A stretch of 40,563 nt of DNA from Bacteroidota bacterium (GCA_029550865.1 JAKPGM010000011.1:1-40563); one strand, 5' to 3'; shown: positions 17,730 through 27,210, counted from the stretch's first letter. A program made the numbers and translations. Notes: generated by a model not told the origin, from the sequence alone.

Positions 17730-17730
17730 A

Positions 17731-17783
17731 AAATGCCTGAATGGCTATGAAACCAATATTCCTGCGCTATTCAGGCATTTTTT
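17731..17783 (+). terminator. Second terminator-like hairpin, possible attenuator
   Basis: AAATGCCTGAAT (17731-17742) pairs perfectly with ATTCAGGCATTT (17769-17780), followed by further T residues. The loop is 26 bases. It could be a backup terminator or the regulated terminator of the structured leader just before it. No gene is seen from here to 17921; the stretch 17784-17921 is A/T-rich and may hold a promoter, but no clear TAnnTTTG box is visible. Confidence 0.6.
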
Positions 17784-17921
17784 ACCTTAAAATATTTGCT
17801 CAAATATTCTGTAATTCCCACTTCTTCAATGAAATATGACCATTGTCTGTCATAAGCATTCATCATCAGACAATAGAAATTGAAATCTTTTTCTCAGTAA
17901 AATAATGAAAACTGGACAACC

Positions 17922-20471
17922 ATGATTAAAAAATATATTATCGCTGTATCGTTACTGACGATATGTTTTACTTCGATGGCACAACAGCCAGTAAATGCAG
18001 TTTTTAAAATTGAGGACAAAATAAAAGCTGCGATAAGCCCTCGTATGTACGGGATATTCTTCGAGGATATCAACTTTGCTGGGGATGGAGGGTTGTATGC
18101 CGAGATGGTTCGTAATCGTTCGTTTGAGGACATTCGTCCACCCGAGTCCTGTCGAATCGAAGGCGACTGGGCAGTTACCCCAGGTAATTTTCGTTGGTAC
18201 ATAGGGGTTAGCGATTCTTTTCCCTCGTGGAAATTAACCCTTGAACCTATGGCACGTGCTTCCATGCATCTCGATACAGCGTTTCCACTCAATTCGGCAC
18301 AATATTATTCACTACGCCTTAATATTGATAAAAGTAGTAGAGGGAAAGTTACCCTCAGCAACGATGGTTATTACGGTATGGCAGTGAGGAAAGGCGAAGG
18401 GTACAACTTCTCGTTCTATGCACGTAGTATTAAGCCTCTTAAAAAGCCTGTTTCCATTTCGCTGCAGGATGATGCCGGCAATGTATATGCTTCAGCTTCG
18501 ATCGAAGGAATTGGCGTGAGATGGCTAAAGTATGCTGCTTCGTTGACGGCAAATGGCGATCATACCAGGTTAAGATTGTGTCTTACCTTTGAGGAACCAA
18601 CAACGCTATGGCTTGATATGGTATCGCTTTTCCCCGCAAATACCTGGAAAAACCGTTCAAATGGCTGGCGTGCCGATTTGATGCAAATGTTGGCTGATCT
18701 ACAACCGAAGTTTCTTCGCTTTCCCGGTGGATGCGTTGTGGAGGGAATTACCTTCGACAATGCCATTCAGTGGAAAGAAACTATTGGCGATATTGCCCAA
18801 CGTCCGGGTCATGTGAATGTATGGGGGTACCGTTCGACCGATGGGATTGGGTATCACGAATTTTTGCAGATGGCCGAAGATTTAGGCTGCGAACCCCTTT
18901 TTGTGGTGAATGTAGGGATGACCTGTCAGGCACGCAATTCATATTCGATGCCCCTCGACCAGCTTCAGCCCATGATCGATGATGTACTCGATGCCATTGA
19001 ATATGCCAACGGCCCTGTAACCAGCAAATGGGGCGCTTTGCGAGCACAAAATGGACATCCCAAGCCTTTTAATCTCAAATACCTTGAGGTGGGAAACGAA
19101 AACTGGGGCGAAGACTATGACGTTCGTTACGAAAAATTTTACGACGCCATCAAAGCCCGATATCCCGACATCATCATTATCCGGTCGGCTCACCCAACTG
19201 CCGATAAAAATCCACTATATTTCCCAAATAACAAGGGCGAAATACTTGATTTGCACTATTACCGTAGCCCCGATTGGATATTCCGCAACCACAACATCTT
19301 CGACGATTATCCCCGTACCGACAAAAAAGTTTACATTGGCGAATTTGCCTGCAACGAAAAAGTGGGACGTGGCAATCTGTATGCAGCTCTGGCCGATGCT
19401 GTATTTATGGTATCTTTCGAGCGTAATGCCGATTTAATTACCATGGCCTCGTATGCACCCCTCTTCGAAAACGAGGATAAAGATGGCTACAAATGGCCTG
19501 TAAACCTGATTCATTTCAACAACCATCAAGTGTATGCTATGCCTTCGTATTATGTTCAGCAAATGTTTTTCAAAAATACAGGCCATCAATTACTGGCCAG
19601 TGTGCTTACTTCCGACTCTGTCAATATTCCATTGCATTATTCGCTCAATGGCGGATCCATTGGATTCGATACTTATAGTACCGAGGCTATGTTCGACGAT
19701 GTATGCGTAACATCCAATGAAAACGGTGATACCCTGTTTTTTGAAAATTTCGAATCAAATGCTACAAAATTTCCACTCATGGCCGAAAATGGCAGCTGGA
19801 CAATTGAAAATGGCGTTTTGCACCAAACCGATGCTAGCCTATTTGCCCATGCCTACATGGGGGATACCTCGTGGACAAATTATACGCTTTCCTTCAAAGC
19901 CAAACGTATATCGGGTAACGAGGGCTTTTTTATGACCCTGTATCGTAAAGACAATGATAATTGGTTGAAGTGGAATATTGGTGGTTGGAACAATACGCAA
20001 CATGCACTGGAAATGCGATCGAATGGCAGCAATGCCTTTATTGCACCCATGGTTTCCGGAAGTGTCCGTACCAACGAATGGTACAACGTGAAAATAAAAG
20101 TGAATGGTTTACACATTCAGTGCTATCTTAATGATACCCTGGTGCATGATGTTACACTTCCCGACAAAGCTACCTACCAGCGAATTTATGGGGTAACCAC
20201 GCTCGATACCATTAACAATGAAATTATCGTAAAATTGGTGAACCCATTTAATGAACCGGCAAAAGTTCGATTATTATTGCCCCCATACCTGCAGCTACAA
20301 CCTACTGCACAGATATTGTATATAACTGCCGATAATTCCCTTGAAACCAATTCTTTTGACTATCCCCAAAAGATTGTACCACAAAAAAAGCAGTACAATG
20401 GGATTAAAAATGACATGATTTTCGACCTTAATGCAAATTCTGTCACATTTTTGAGATTAAAGAAAAATTAA
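17922..20471 (+). CDS. GH51 alpha-L-arabinofuranosidase (second)
   Basis: A paralogue of the GH51 at 12.5 kb, 849 residues. The signal peptide MIKKYIIAVSLLTICFTSMAQ is followed by the family start YGIFFEDINFAGDGGLYAE, a carbohydrate-binding-like insert (about 75-225), then the barrel with the acid E393 (EVGNENWG) and the nucleophile E474 (YIGEFACNE). A concanavalin-like segment near residues 590-770 (LFFENFES, YTLSFKAKR, WYNVKIKVNGLHIQCYLND) precedes the final strands. The two GH51 proteins share layout throughout, so they probably arose by duplication and now differ in linkage preference. This gene lies after two terminator-like hairpins and may have its own control. Confidence 0.9.
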   Translation: MIKKYIIAVSLLTICFTSMAQQPVNAVFKIEDKIKAAISPRMYGIFFEDINFAGDGGLYAEMVRNRSFEDIRPPESCRIEGDWAVTPGNFRWYIGVSDSFPSWKLTLEPMARASMHLDTAFPLNSAQYYSLRLNIDKSSRGKVTLSNDGYYGMAVRKGEGYNFSFYARSIKPLKKPVSISLQDDAGNVYASASIEGIGVRWLKYAASLTANGDHTRLRLCLTFEEPTTLWLDMVSLFPANTWKNRSNGWRADLMQMLADLQPKFLRFPGGCVVEGITFDNAIQWKETIGDIAQRPGHVNVWGYRSTDGIGYHEFLQMAEDLGCEPLFVVNVGMTCQARNSYSMPLDQLQPMIDDVLDAIEYANGPVTSKWGALRAQNGHPKPFNLKYLEVGNENWGEDYDVRYEKFYDAIKARYPDIIIIRSAHPTADKNPLYFPNNKGEILDLHYYRSPDWIFRNHNIFDDYPRTDKKVYIGEFACNEKVGRGNLYAALADAVFMVSFERNADLITMASYAPLFENEDKDGYKWPVNLIHFNNHQVYAMPSYYVQQMFFKNTGHQLLASVLTSDSVNIPLHYSLNGGSIGFDTYSTEAMFDDVCVTSNENGDTLFFENFESNATKFPLMAENGSWTIENGVLHQTDASLFAHAYMGDTSWTNYTLSFKAKRISGNEGFFMTLYRKDNDNWLKWNIGGWNNTQHALEMRSNGSNAFIAPMVSGSVRTNEWYNVKIKVNGLHIQCYLNDTLVHDVTLPDKATYQRIYGVTTLDTINNEIIVKLVNPFNEPAKVRLLLPPYLQLQPTAQILYITADNSLETNSFDYPQKIVPQKKQYNGIKNDMIFDLNANSVTFLRLKKN

Positions 20472-20507
20472 TTTTACCTTCAGTAAAACATTTTAAATTT
20501 ATAAACG

Positions 20508-20515
20508 TATATTTG
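20508..20515 (+). promoter_or_regulatory. Candidate -7 box (TAtaTTTG) before the symporter
   Basis: TATATTTG matches TAnnTTTG about 54 bases before the symporter ATG. A weak stem (TTTTAC/GTAAAA, 20472-20488) lies between it and the GH51 stop. No TTTG -33 box is evident. It may allow the uptake and catabolic genes to be expressed separately from the enzymes. Confidence 0.4.
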
Positions 20516-20568
20516 ACACTTAATTTAATAGCTAACTAAAAACAACTAAACAACTAAAAACAAACATT

Positions 20569-22188
20569 ATGGCAACGCTCGATTGGATTATTCTTGTGTT
20601 ATTCTTGTTTACGTTGATTGGTATTGTCTACTGGGTAGTGAAGCACGAAAAAGACGATACCAGTGATTACTTTTTGTCGGGTCGCAGTGAGACCTGGCTG
20701 GCTGTGGGGGCTGCTATTTTTGCTGCCAACATTGGTTCTGAGCATTTAGTGGGACTTGCTGGTGCAGGTGCCGAATCGGGAATGGCGATGGCTCATTGGG
20801 AAATGCAGGGCTGGATGATACTCATCCTTGGTTGGGTATTTGTGCCTTTTTATGCTCACAGCAAGGTATTTACCATGCCTGAGTTTTTATTGCGCCGGTT
20901 CAATAAGAATACCAGCTCAACACTTTCGCTGATTACGCTGATTAGCTATGTACTTACCAAAGTGTCGGTTACCGCTTTCACGGGTGGAATTTTCCTGCAG
21001 TCGGTGATGGGTATCGATTTCTGGACGGGTGCTATCGGTTTGGTGCTGCTTACCGGGATTTTTACCGTATTGGGGGGTATGAAGGGTATCATGCGTGTTT
21101 CGGTTATCCAGGCGCCCATTCTTATCCTGGGGGCTATCACCATTTTAATTTTAGGCTTACTTAAACTTGGCGATGGTTCCATCATAGCAGGGTGGACAGA
21201 AATGGTACATTATACCGGCGATAAGATGCACCTGTTCCATTCAAAAGGTGACCCACTCTACGATAAGTTTCCAGGCGTAAGTGTTATTATTGGTGCTTCT
21301 ATTATAGGTTTTTGGTACTGGTGTACCGACCAGCATATTGTACAACGAGCTCTGGCGGCTAAAAACCTCAATCATGCCCGGAAAGGTACCATCTTTGCTG
21401 GTTTCCTGAAACTGCTACCGGTATTCATGTTTCTCATTCCCGGCATGGTGGCTGCTGCGCTTAAAGCTAAAGGTATCGCAGGTTTTGATTTCGACTCCAA
21501 CGATAAGGCTTATGGTACCATGGTTAGTACTCTGTTACCCATGGGGATTAAAGGTATTGTGATTGTTGGCTTTGTCTCTGCCCTGATGGTTTCGCTGGCT
21601 GCACATTTCAACTCCTCAGCTACGCTGTTTACCATCGACTTTTACAAACACTACAAACCCGAGGCTTCAGAGCATCAACTGGTGTGGATTGGTCGTCTGG
21701 CTACCATCTCGGTGGTTGTTCTCGGCCTGGTATGGATTCCTATCATGAAAGGACTGGGCGATGTTCTCTATGAATACCTCCAGAATGTCCAGTCGCTCAT
21801 CGCTCCAGCTATTGCCGCTGTCTTCATCATGGGTGTGTTCAGCCGTCGTATTACCCCTAAAGCCGGTGAATGGGGACTTCTCATCGGTTTCCTCATCGGA
21901 ATGTTCCGATTGGTAATAATGATCTTTAAACCTGCTGCTTTCCAATGGTTACTCGATATTAACTGGTTGAATTTCTGTATTTTCCTCTTCGTGTTTACCA
22001 TGCTCGTGATGGTGGTAGTAAGCTTATTTACCCCACCTGCTGCTGAGGAACAAATTAAGAACCTAACCTATCGTTCGCAAACACCCGAACAGATGAAGGA
22101 AATACGCGAAAGCTGGAACGCATGGGATGTCGTTACCTCTTTGATGGTGGTAGGACTCTGTGTCGCTTTTTATATCATTTTCTGGTAA
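20569..22188 (+). CDS. Sodium:solute symporter, SGLT type (probable arabinose uptake)
   Basis: A 539-residue inner-membrane sodium:solute symporter with roughly 13-14 hydrophobic segments. Family marks include the first helix (DWIILVLFLFTLIGIVYW), SDYFLSGRSETWLAVGAAIFAANIGSEH (the substrate/sodium region of helix 1-2) and the GGMKGIMRVSVIQ segment. WYWCTDQHIVQRALAAKN is typical of sugar-transporting members, and FVSALMVSLAAHFNSSATLFTIDFYK carries the sodium-site serines. The C-terminal helix ends in a tryptophan. Its place between arabinofuranosidases and araA points to arabinose as substrate; that is inference from context. Confidence 0.9.
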   Translation: MATLDWIILVLFLFTLIGIVYWVVKHEKDDTSDYFLSGRSETWLAVGAAIFAANIGSEHLVGLAGAGAESGMAMAHWEMQGWMILILGWVFVPFYAHSKVFTMPEFLLRRFNKNTSSTLSLITLISYVLTKVSVTAFTGGIFLQSVMGIDFWTGAIGLVLLTGIFTVLGGMKGIMRVSVIQAPILILGAITILILGLLKLGDGSIIAGWTEMVHYTGDKMHLFHSKGDPLYDKFPGVSVIIGASIIGFWYWCTDQHIVQRALAAKNLNHARKGTIFAGFLKLLPVFMFLIPGMVAAALKAKGIAGFDFDSNDKAYGTMVSTLLPMGIKGIVIVGFVSALMVSLAAHFNSSATLFTIDFYKHYKPEASEHQLVWIGRLATISVVVLGLVWIPIMKGLGDVLYEYLQNVQSLIAPAIAAVFIMGVFSRRITPKAGEWGLLIGFLIGMFRLVIMIFKPAAFQWLLDINWLNFCIFLFVFTMLVMVVVSLFTPPAAEEQIKNLTYRSQTPEQMKEIRESWNAWDVVTSLMVVGLCVAFYIIFW

Positions 22189-22217
22189 TTTAAAGGTTAA
22201 ATTAAAACAGTAAAAAT

Positions 22218-22276
22218 ATGAAAGTTACACCCCCTCAGCTATGTTGGCAATTGTGTTGAATGGGGTGTAATTTTTT
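22218..22276 (+). promoter_or_regulatory. Possible attenuator with short leader frame before araA
   Basis: TTACACCCC (22225-22233) pairs perfectly with GGGGTGTAA (22262-22270) and is followed by six T residues, an intrinsic-terminator form. A 13-codon frame, MKVTPPQLCWQLC, starts at 22218 and stops at 22257-22259, so its reading overlaps the 5' arm of the stem. This could be translation-coupled attenuation or a simple terminator with a chance frame. Confidence 0.45.
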
Positions 22277-22304
22277 ACGGTCTGATATCTAAAATTAAAA
22301 AATT

Positions 22305-23819
22305 ATGAAGGTTTTTGAAAATTTTGAAGTTTGGTTTGTTACGGGTAGCCAGCATTTGTATGGTCCTGAGACCCTAAAACAGGTGGCTGCTAATGCACAG
22401 ACAGTTGCTCGAGCATTGAACGAGGCATCTACCATGCCCGTAAATATTGTATTTAAAAAGGTACTAACTACTCCCGACGAGATTACCAGCTGTTTTGTCG
22501 AAGCAAATGCTTCGGAAAAATGTATAGGGATCATCACCTGGTGTCATACTTTTTCTCCGTCGAAGATGTGGATTAATGGGTTAAAGATTGCCCAAAAGCC
22601 TATTTTACATTTACACACACAGTTTAATCGCGACCTTCCCTGGGCGGATATCGATATGGATTTTATGAACCTCAATCAGGCTGCCCACGGCGACCGCGAG
22701 CATGGCTTTATCATGTCGCGCATGCGCCTGAATCGTAAAGTGGTGGTGGGACACTGGCAGGACGATGAGGTGGTTACCCAGATTGCCTATTGGTGCCGTG
22801 CAGCCATGGGATGGTACGAAATGCAACACCTTAAGGTAGCCCGATTTGGTGATAACATGCGCCAGGTTGCTGTTACCGAAGGCGATAAGGTGGCTGCCCA
22901 AATTCAGTTTGGCCTGTCGGTCAATGGTTATGGTGTGGGTGACCTGGTTGCCCGCGTTAATGCTGTGACGGAAGCCGAAATAGATGCCCTGATAAAAGTA
23001 TACGAAGAGCAATATACGTTTGCCGATAATATTAAGAAAGGACAACCCCTACACGATTACGTACGGTATCAAGCCCGCATTGAGATTGCCTTGCGTCGTT
23101 TTCTCGAAGAAGGTGGGTTTGGTGCTTTTACCACCACTTTTGAAGATTTGCACGGTTTACAGCAGTTGCCCGGACTTGCCAGTCAGCGACTGATGGCCGA
23201 TGGGTATGGCTTTGGAGCTGAGGGCGACTGGAAACATGCTGCCCTGGTACGTGTACTTAAGGTGATGGGCAAAGGTCTCAAAGGCGGTTGCTCTTTCATG
23301 GAAGATTATACCTATCACCTGCATCCATCGGGTATGAAGGTATTGGGGGCACATATGCTCGAAATATGCCCTACCATTAGCGATGGTAAGGTTAAGCTCG
23401 AGGTACATCCGCTGGGTATTGGTGGCAAGGCCGACCCTGCTCGTCTAGTATTTAACGTACCTGCGGGCGAGGCACTCAATGCTTCGCTCATCGACCTGGG
23501 TAACCGATTTCGAATGGTAGTCAACACCGTTACCTGCGTTACCCCAGACGCCGACCTACCCAAGCTGCCCGTGGCTCGCGCCCTGTGGATACCCCATCCC
23601 GATCTGAAAACAGGCGCCGCTGCATGGATTTATGCCGGTGGAGCCCATCATACCGCCTTCACCCAGGCTATCCCAGCCGAATGTATCGAGGATTTTTGCC
23701 AGATGGCAGGTATCGAATATCTGTTAATCGATAAGCAAACCAACCTCAATCAGTTCCGAAACGAACTGCGCTGGAACGACCTGTATTATCATCTCGCCGG
23801 CGCTTTGAAAAATCTATAG
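22305..23819 (+). CDS. araA: L-arabinose isomerase
   Basis: Converts L-arabinose to L-ribulose in the cytoplasm; a manganese enzyme. The 504-residue length is standard. The N-terminus reads [18 protein letters not shown], the family hallmark. Active-site residues line up with E. coli AraA almost position for position: E306 (GAEGDWKHA), E333 (FMEDYTYH), H350 (GAHMLEICP) and H449 (GGAHHTAF). It is the first gene of the araA-araD-araB block, following a terminator-like hairpin after the symporter gene. Confidence 0.97.
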   Translation: MKVFENFEVWFVTGSQHLYGPETLKQVAANAQTVARALNEASTMPVNIVFKKVLTTPDEITSCFVEANASEKCIGIITWCHTFSPSKMWINGLKIAQKPILHLHTQFNRDLPWADIDMDFMNLNQAAHGDREHGFIMSRMRLNRKVVVGHWQDDEVVTQIAYWCRAAMGWYEMQHLKVARFGDNMRQVAVTEGDKVAAQIQFGLSVNGYGVGDLVARVNAVTEAEIDALIKVYEEQYTFADNIKKGQPLHDYVRYQARIEIALRRFLEEGGFGAFTTTFEDLHGLQQLPGLASQRLMADGYGFGAEGDWKHAALVRVLKVMGKGLKGGCSFMEDYTYHLHPSGMKVLGAHMLEICPTISDGKVKLEVHPLGIGGKADPARLVFNVPAGEALNASLIDLGNRFRMVVNTVTCVTPDADLPKLPVARALWIPHPDLKTGAAAWIYAGGAHHTAFTQAIPAECIEDFCQMAGIEYLLIDKQTNLNQFRNELRWNDLYYHLAGALKNL

Positions 23820-23841
23820 CCTCTTCATCGGTTGTTATTCC

Positions 23842-23872
23842 GGAAAGAATGGTTTCGGCCATTCTTTCCTTT
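23842..23872 (+). other. Perfect 11-bp hairpin between araA and araD
   Basis: GGAAAGAATGG (23842-23852) and CCATTCTTTCC (23859-23869) enclose TTTCGG and are followed by TTT. It lies 20 bases before the araD ATG. It may act as a weak terminator or an RNA-processing or stability element between the two genes. Confidence 0.65.
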
Positions 23873-23891
23873 AAATTTAATAGTTAATGCT

Positions 23892-24581
23892 ATGCTGGAA
23901 CAACTCAAGGAAAAAGTTTTTAAAGCCAACATACAACTGGTTGAGCATGGACTGGTAATATTTACCTGGGGTAATGTAAGTGGTTTCGACCCCGAAAGCC
24001 AATTGGTGGTTATAAAACCCAGTGGGGTAGAATATCATGCCATGAGTGTCGACGACATGGTGGTGGTCGACCTCGATAATCGGGTGGTGGAAGGAAAGTT
24101 ACGCCCTTCGTCCGATACCCCTACCCATACATACCTGTATCGGCAGTTTCCACAGCTGGGGGGGATCGTGCATACGCATTCCACCTATGCAGTAGCCTGG
24201 GCACAGGCTTGTCGTTCGATTCCTGCCCTGGGGACTACGCACGCCGACCATTTTTATGGTCCAATCCCCTGTACCCGTGTGCTTTCCCATCAAGAGGTGG
24301 ACGAAGCCTACGAACACAATACCGGAAAGGTTATTGTCGAAACCTTCGCCAATATCGATCCCGTGGCTATACCGGGTGTACTGGTGGCCAACCATGGCCC
24401 CTTTGCCTGGGGTACTACCCCCGAAAAAGCAGTGTATAATGCCGTGGTGCTCGAACAGGTGGCTAAAATGGCTTTCCTAACAGTGCAACTGGGGAACGAT
24501 TCGCCCATTGCCCCTTACATCCTCGATAAACACTATCAACGTAAGCATGGAAAAAATGCTTACTACGGACAAAATAAGTAA
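23892..24581 (+). CDS. araD: L-ribulose-5-phosphate 4-epimerase
   Basis: Converts L-ribulose 5-phosphate to D-xylulose 5-phosphate, the last arabinose-specific step. It belongs to the class II aldolase/epimerase family with a zinc site. Visible marks are [18 protein letters not shown], the zinc-binding [17 protein letters not shown] and a third zinc histidine in [10 protein letters not shown]. The frame reaches a TTG at 23832, but the ATG at 23892 gives the family start [13 protein letters not shown] and the usual length (229 residues). The upstream bases contain the intercistronic hairpin, which also argues against the longer form. araB follows after 21 bases. Confidence 0.95.
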   Translation: MLEQLKEKVFKANIQLVEHGLVIFTWGNVSGFDPESQLVVIKPSGVEYHAMSVDDMVVVDLDNRVVEGKLRPSSDTPTHTYLYRQFPQLGGIVHTHSTYAVAWAQACRSIPALGTTHADHFYGPIPCTRVLSHQEVDEAYEHNTGKVIVETFANIDPVAIPGVLVANHGPFAWGTTPEKAVYNAVVLEQVAKMAFLTVQLGNDSPIAPYILDKHYQRKHGKNAYYGQNK

Positions 24582-24602
24582 TGGATTAAAAAATATTGCA
24601 AT

Positions 24603-26279
24603 ATGGCAAAATTTACTCTGGGCATCGACTATGGTACCGACTCGGTTCGTACCGTGATAGTGAATGCAGAAAATGGACAAATTGTCGCAACCGCAGTATC
24701 GGAATACAAACGCTGGAAAGAAGGTAAATACTGTGTTCCTGCTAAGAATCAATTTCGTCAGCATCCGATCGATTATATCGAAAGTTTGGAAGAATCGGTT
24801 AAACAGGCACTGGCTAATGCTCCTGCAGGAACAGCCGAAAATGTTGTCGCTCTTTCGGTCGATACTACCGGTTCTACGCCGGTAGCTGTCGATAGGAATG
24901 GTACACCACTTTCGTTACTGCCCGAATTTAGCGAAAACCCCAATGCTATGTTCATCCTATGGAAGGACCATACGGCTGTTGCCGAGGCCGAGGAGATTAA
25001 TCGCTTGTGCAAGCAGTGGGAGATCGACTATACCCGGTACGAGGGTGGTATTTATTCGTCGGAATGGTTCTGGGCAAAAATTTTACACGTTTTGCGCGAG
25101 GACGATCAAGTACGTAAGGCGGCCTACTCGTGGGTGGAACATTGCGATTGGATTCCCGCCCTGCTGGTAGGAAAAACCAAACCCGAGGAGATACTTCGCA
25201 GTCGTTGTGCTGCTGGCCACAAGGCGATGTGGGCCGAGGAATGGGGTGGACTACCTTCCGAAAAGTTCCTTACCACCCTCGATCCGCTACTGGCAGGCTT
25301 GCGCGACAGGCTATATACCCAAACCTATACCGTCGACGTAAAGGTGGGTAACCTCTCACCCGAGTGGGCTAAACGTTTGGGACTACCCCAGTCGGTTGCC
25401 GTGGGTGTTGGCGCCTTCGACGCACACCTGGGGGCAGTTGGGGCGGAAATCAAACCCTATCAGCTGGTGAAAGTTATTGGTACTTCAACCTGCGACATGA
25501 TTACCGTACCCGAAACCGACGTGAAGGAAAAAACAGTGCGGGGTATCTGCGGACAGGTGAATGGTTCTATCGTTCCGGGGCTTATCGGCCTCGAAGCCGG
25601 TCAGTCGGCCTTTGGCGATGTGTACGCCTGGTTCAAACGGCTAATCTTTAACCCTGTAGCAGCTATCATCGAAAACTCTTCGCTCGATGAAAATACAAAG
25701 AAGAATATCGTCCGCGAACTCGATAATCAACTCATCCCTTATCTTACCCAGCTGGCCGAGAAGGTCGATCCTGCCGAATCGACGGTGGTAGCGCTCGACT
25801 GGCTGAATGGCCGCCGTACCCCCGATGCTAACCAGCTGCTCAAGGGCGCTATTGCTGGACTTTCGCTGGGTAGCGATGCTGGAATGGTATTTCGCGCTTT
25901 GATAGAGGCTACCGCTTTCGGCGCCAAGACAATAGTCGATCGTTTCGTAAGCGAAGGCGTGAAAATCGATAGCGTAAGCGCTATTGGTGGTGTATCCAAA
26001 AAATCGCCGCTGGTAATGCAAATTCTGGCCGATGTGCTCAATATGCCCATCCATGTGGTAGAATCGGACCAGGCCTGCGCCCTGGGGTCGGCTATGGCTG
26101 CTGCTGTAGCTGCAGGCTTATTCCCTTCGTTGCAGCAAGCCCAACAGGTGATGGGAAGTGGCTACGAAACTACCTACCACCCCAATCCCAAACAGGTAGA
26201 GGTGTACAAAAAACTATACCAGAAGTATCTGCTGCTTGCTCAACTGCTCGAACCCCACTACAACAACGCCGAGCTGTGA
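24603..26279 (+). CDS. araB: L-ribulokinase
   Basis: An FGGY-family kinase that phosphorylates L-ribulose to L-ribulose 5-phosphate using ATP. It has 558 residues, as in other AraB proteins. The N-terminal nucleotide-binding fold starts FTLGIDYGTDSVRTVIVNAENG; SVDTTGSTPVAVD and MFILWKDHTA are kinase family strands. VIGTSTCDMIT and GLEAGQSAFGDVYAW (sugar-site region), DWLNGRRTPDAN and the C-terminal AIGGVSKKSPLVMQILADVL complete the fold. It closes the arabinose block and is followed by a good terminator. Confidence 0.96.
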   Translation: MAKFTLGIDYGTDSVRTVIVNAENGQIVATAVSEYKRWKEGKYCVPAKNQFRQHPIDYIESLEESVKQALANAPAGTAENVVALSVDTTGSTPVAVDRNGTPLSLLPEFSENPNAMFILWKDHTAVAEAEEINRLCKQWEIDYTRYEGGIYSSEWFWAKILHVLREDDQVRKAAYSWVEHCDWIPALLVGKTKPEEILRSRCAAGHKAMWAEEWGGLPSEKFLTTLDPLLAGLRDRLYTQTYTVDVKVGNLSPEWAKRLGLPQSVAVGVGAFDAHLGAVGAEIKPYQLVKVIGTSTCDMITVPETDVKEKTVRGICGQVNGSIVPGLIGLEAGQSAFGDVYAWFKRLIFNPVAAIIENSSLDENTKKNIVRELDNQLIPYLTQLAEKVDPAESTVVALDWLNGRRTPDANQLLKGAIAGLSLGSDAGMVFRALIEATAFGAKTIVDRFVSEGVKIDSVSAIGGVSKKSPLVMQILADVLNMPIHVVESDQACALGSAMAAAVAAGLFPSLQQAQQVMGSGYETTYHPNPKQVEVYKKLYQKYLLLAQLLEPHYNNAEL

Positions 26280-26315
26280 TGTCTTTTTTCTCATAGGTTG
26301 TTATATGCATAATCA

Positions 26316-26346
26316 AAATCGGGGGCACCACTGCCCCTGATTTGTT
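26316..26346 (+). terminator. Terminator after araB
   Basis: AAATCGGGGGCA (26316-26327) pairs with TGCCCCTGATTT (26332-26343) with one G-U pair around CACC, followed by GTTTTGT. It ends the arabinan locus. Confidence 0.75.
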
Positions 26347-26382
26347 TTGTGGGGGGGGAATCTTTTCTTAATCATTGTCTAA

Positions 26383-26424
26383 ACTATGATTAAAACAGAT
26401 TTTAATGATTACGCTGATTAAATT
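26383..26424 (-). repeat. GATTAA-type repeats overlapping the 3' end of the GxxExxY gene
   Basis: Degenerate units of GATTAAA, CAGATT and GATTACGCTGATTAAA lie at and just past the stop of the GxxExxY gene and encode its last residues. A related purine/pyrimidine-biased tract lies on the other side of the gene in the opposite orientation. A separate 8-bp inverted repeat, TTAATCAT/ATGATTAA, is at 26368-26393. Confidence 0.5.
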
Positions 26425-26800
26425 TTGAATTTATTAAGCGCTTGAATTCTAAACTCTTACTGCCAAAATTAATCAGTAAACCTACTTCAATATGATATGC
26501 CTCTAAATAGTTTATTGCCTGGGCAAGATGAACATCCTCCAGTTTTATTACGGCTTTCAATTCAACTGAAATAACGTCTTCAACCAGAAAATCCACTCTT
26601 CTTGTTCCTATTTGTTGGTCACGGTAAAAAATGGGCATCTCAAATTCCCTCTTAAAGTTTAATCCAAAATAGGGCATTTCTATTTCTAGTGCACGCTGAT
26701 AAATGACTTCCTGAAAACCATTGCCAAGAACTTTGTGCACCTGCATCGCCGCCCCTATAATCTTTTTGGTTATTTCCTGGTATTTGTATTCTTCAACCAT
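26402..26800 (-). CDS. GxxExxY family protein (PD-(D/E)XK-like nuclease fold)
   Basis: A small protein of the GxxExxY family, whose name-giving motif is visible as GNGFQEVIYQ. Downstream, RRVDFLVEDVISVELKAV has the D-x(n)-E-x-K pattern of PD-(D/E)XK nucleases. From the ATG at 26800 it has 132 residues; the frame continues to a TTG at 26818, which I consider less likely. Function is unproven in this family. The gene is solitary, between the arabinan terminator and the CRISPR operon, and flanked by GATTAA-type repeats on both sides, which suggests an acquired cassette. Confidence 0.82.
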   Translation of the reverse strand: MVEEYKYQEITKKIIGAAMQVHKVLGNGFQEVIYQRALEIEMPYFGLNFKREFEMPIFYRDQQIGTRRVDFLVEDVISVELKAVIKLEDVHLAQAINYLEAYHIEVGLLINFGSKSLEFKRLINSKFNQRNH

Positions 26801-26894
26801 ATTCTGCTTATTGAACAAATCATAAAATTCTGTATTATCATCTGCTCCAGTTGCAAATCATTGTTTATCAATTTTTTAATTGACTTTTTTACAA

Positions 26895-27027
26895 AATCTG
26901 ATCCATCTGTTTAATCTTTTAATTTGTTTTACCTGTTTATTATTTTATTTAATTTCTTTATCTGCTTACCCGTTAATCTCTTTAATCACCTTAATCTGCT
27001 CCATCTGCTTAATCTGCTTCAATCACA
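26895..27027. repeat. Degenerate 9-base tandem repeat tract
   Basis: On the - strand the tract reads as loosely repeated AGATTAAGC-type units (GCAGATTAAGCAGATGG and so on); on the + strand it is TTAATCTGC-like and nearly free of G. No coding call is supported even though one frame stays open for 69 codons; that frame is low-complexity. From 27028 to 27210 I see no gene, only A/T-rich sequence before csm5. Confidence 0.65.
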
Positions 27028-27210
27028 GTGCAGACATTTTCCCATTTCAGCCATCCTCTCCAACTCCTCACCGAAAAGCAAAATACTAACATAAGATTGT
27101 TGTTCTACTCTTCGTGCGAATAACAAATACCTTATATACTTTCAGAATTTGAAACGTCTTCTTTATTGGATATACAGATGAATATTTGGTTAACTTATAT
27201 ACGTTGTATT

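Noticed and set aside
26880-27089. 69-codon open frame on the + strand after the GxxExxY gene
   Set aside because: It is made of the degenerate TTAATCTGC-type repeat and is low-complexity, so a real protein is unlikely.
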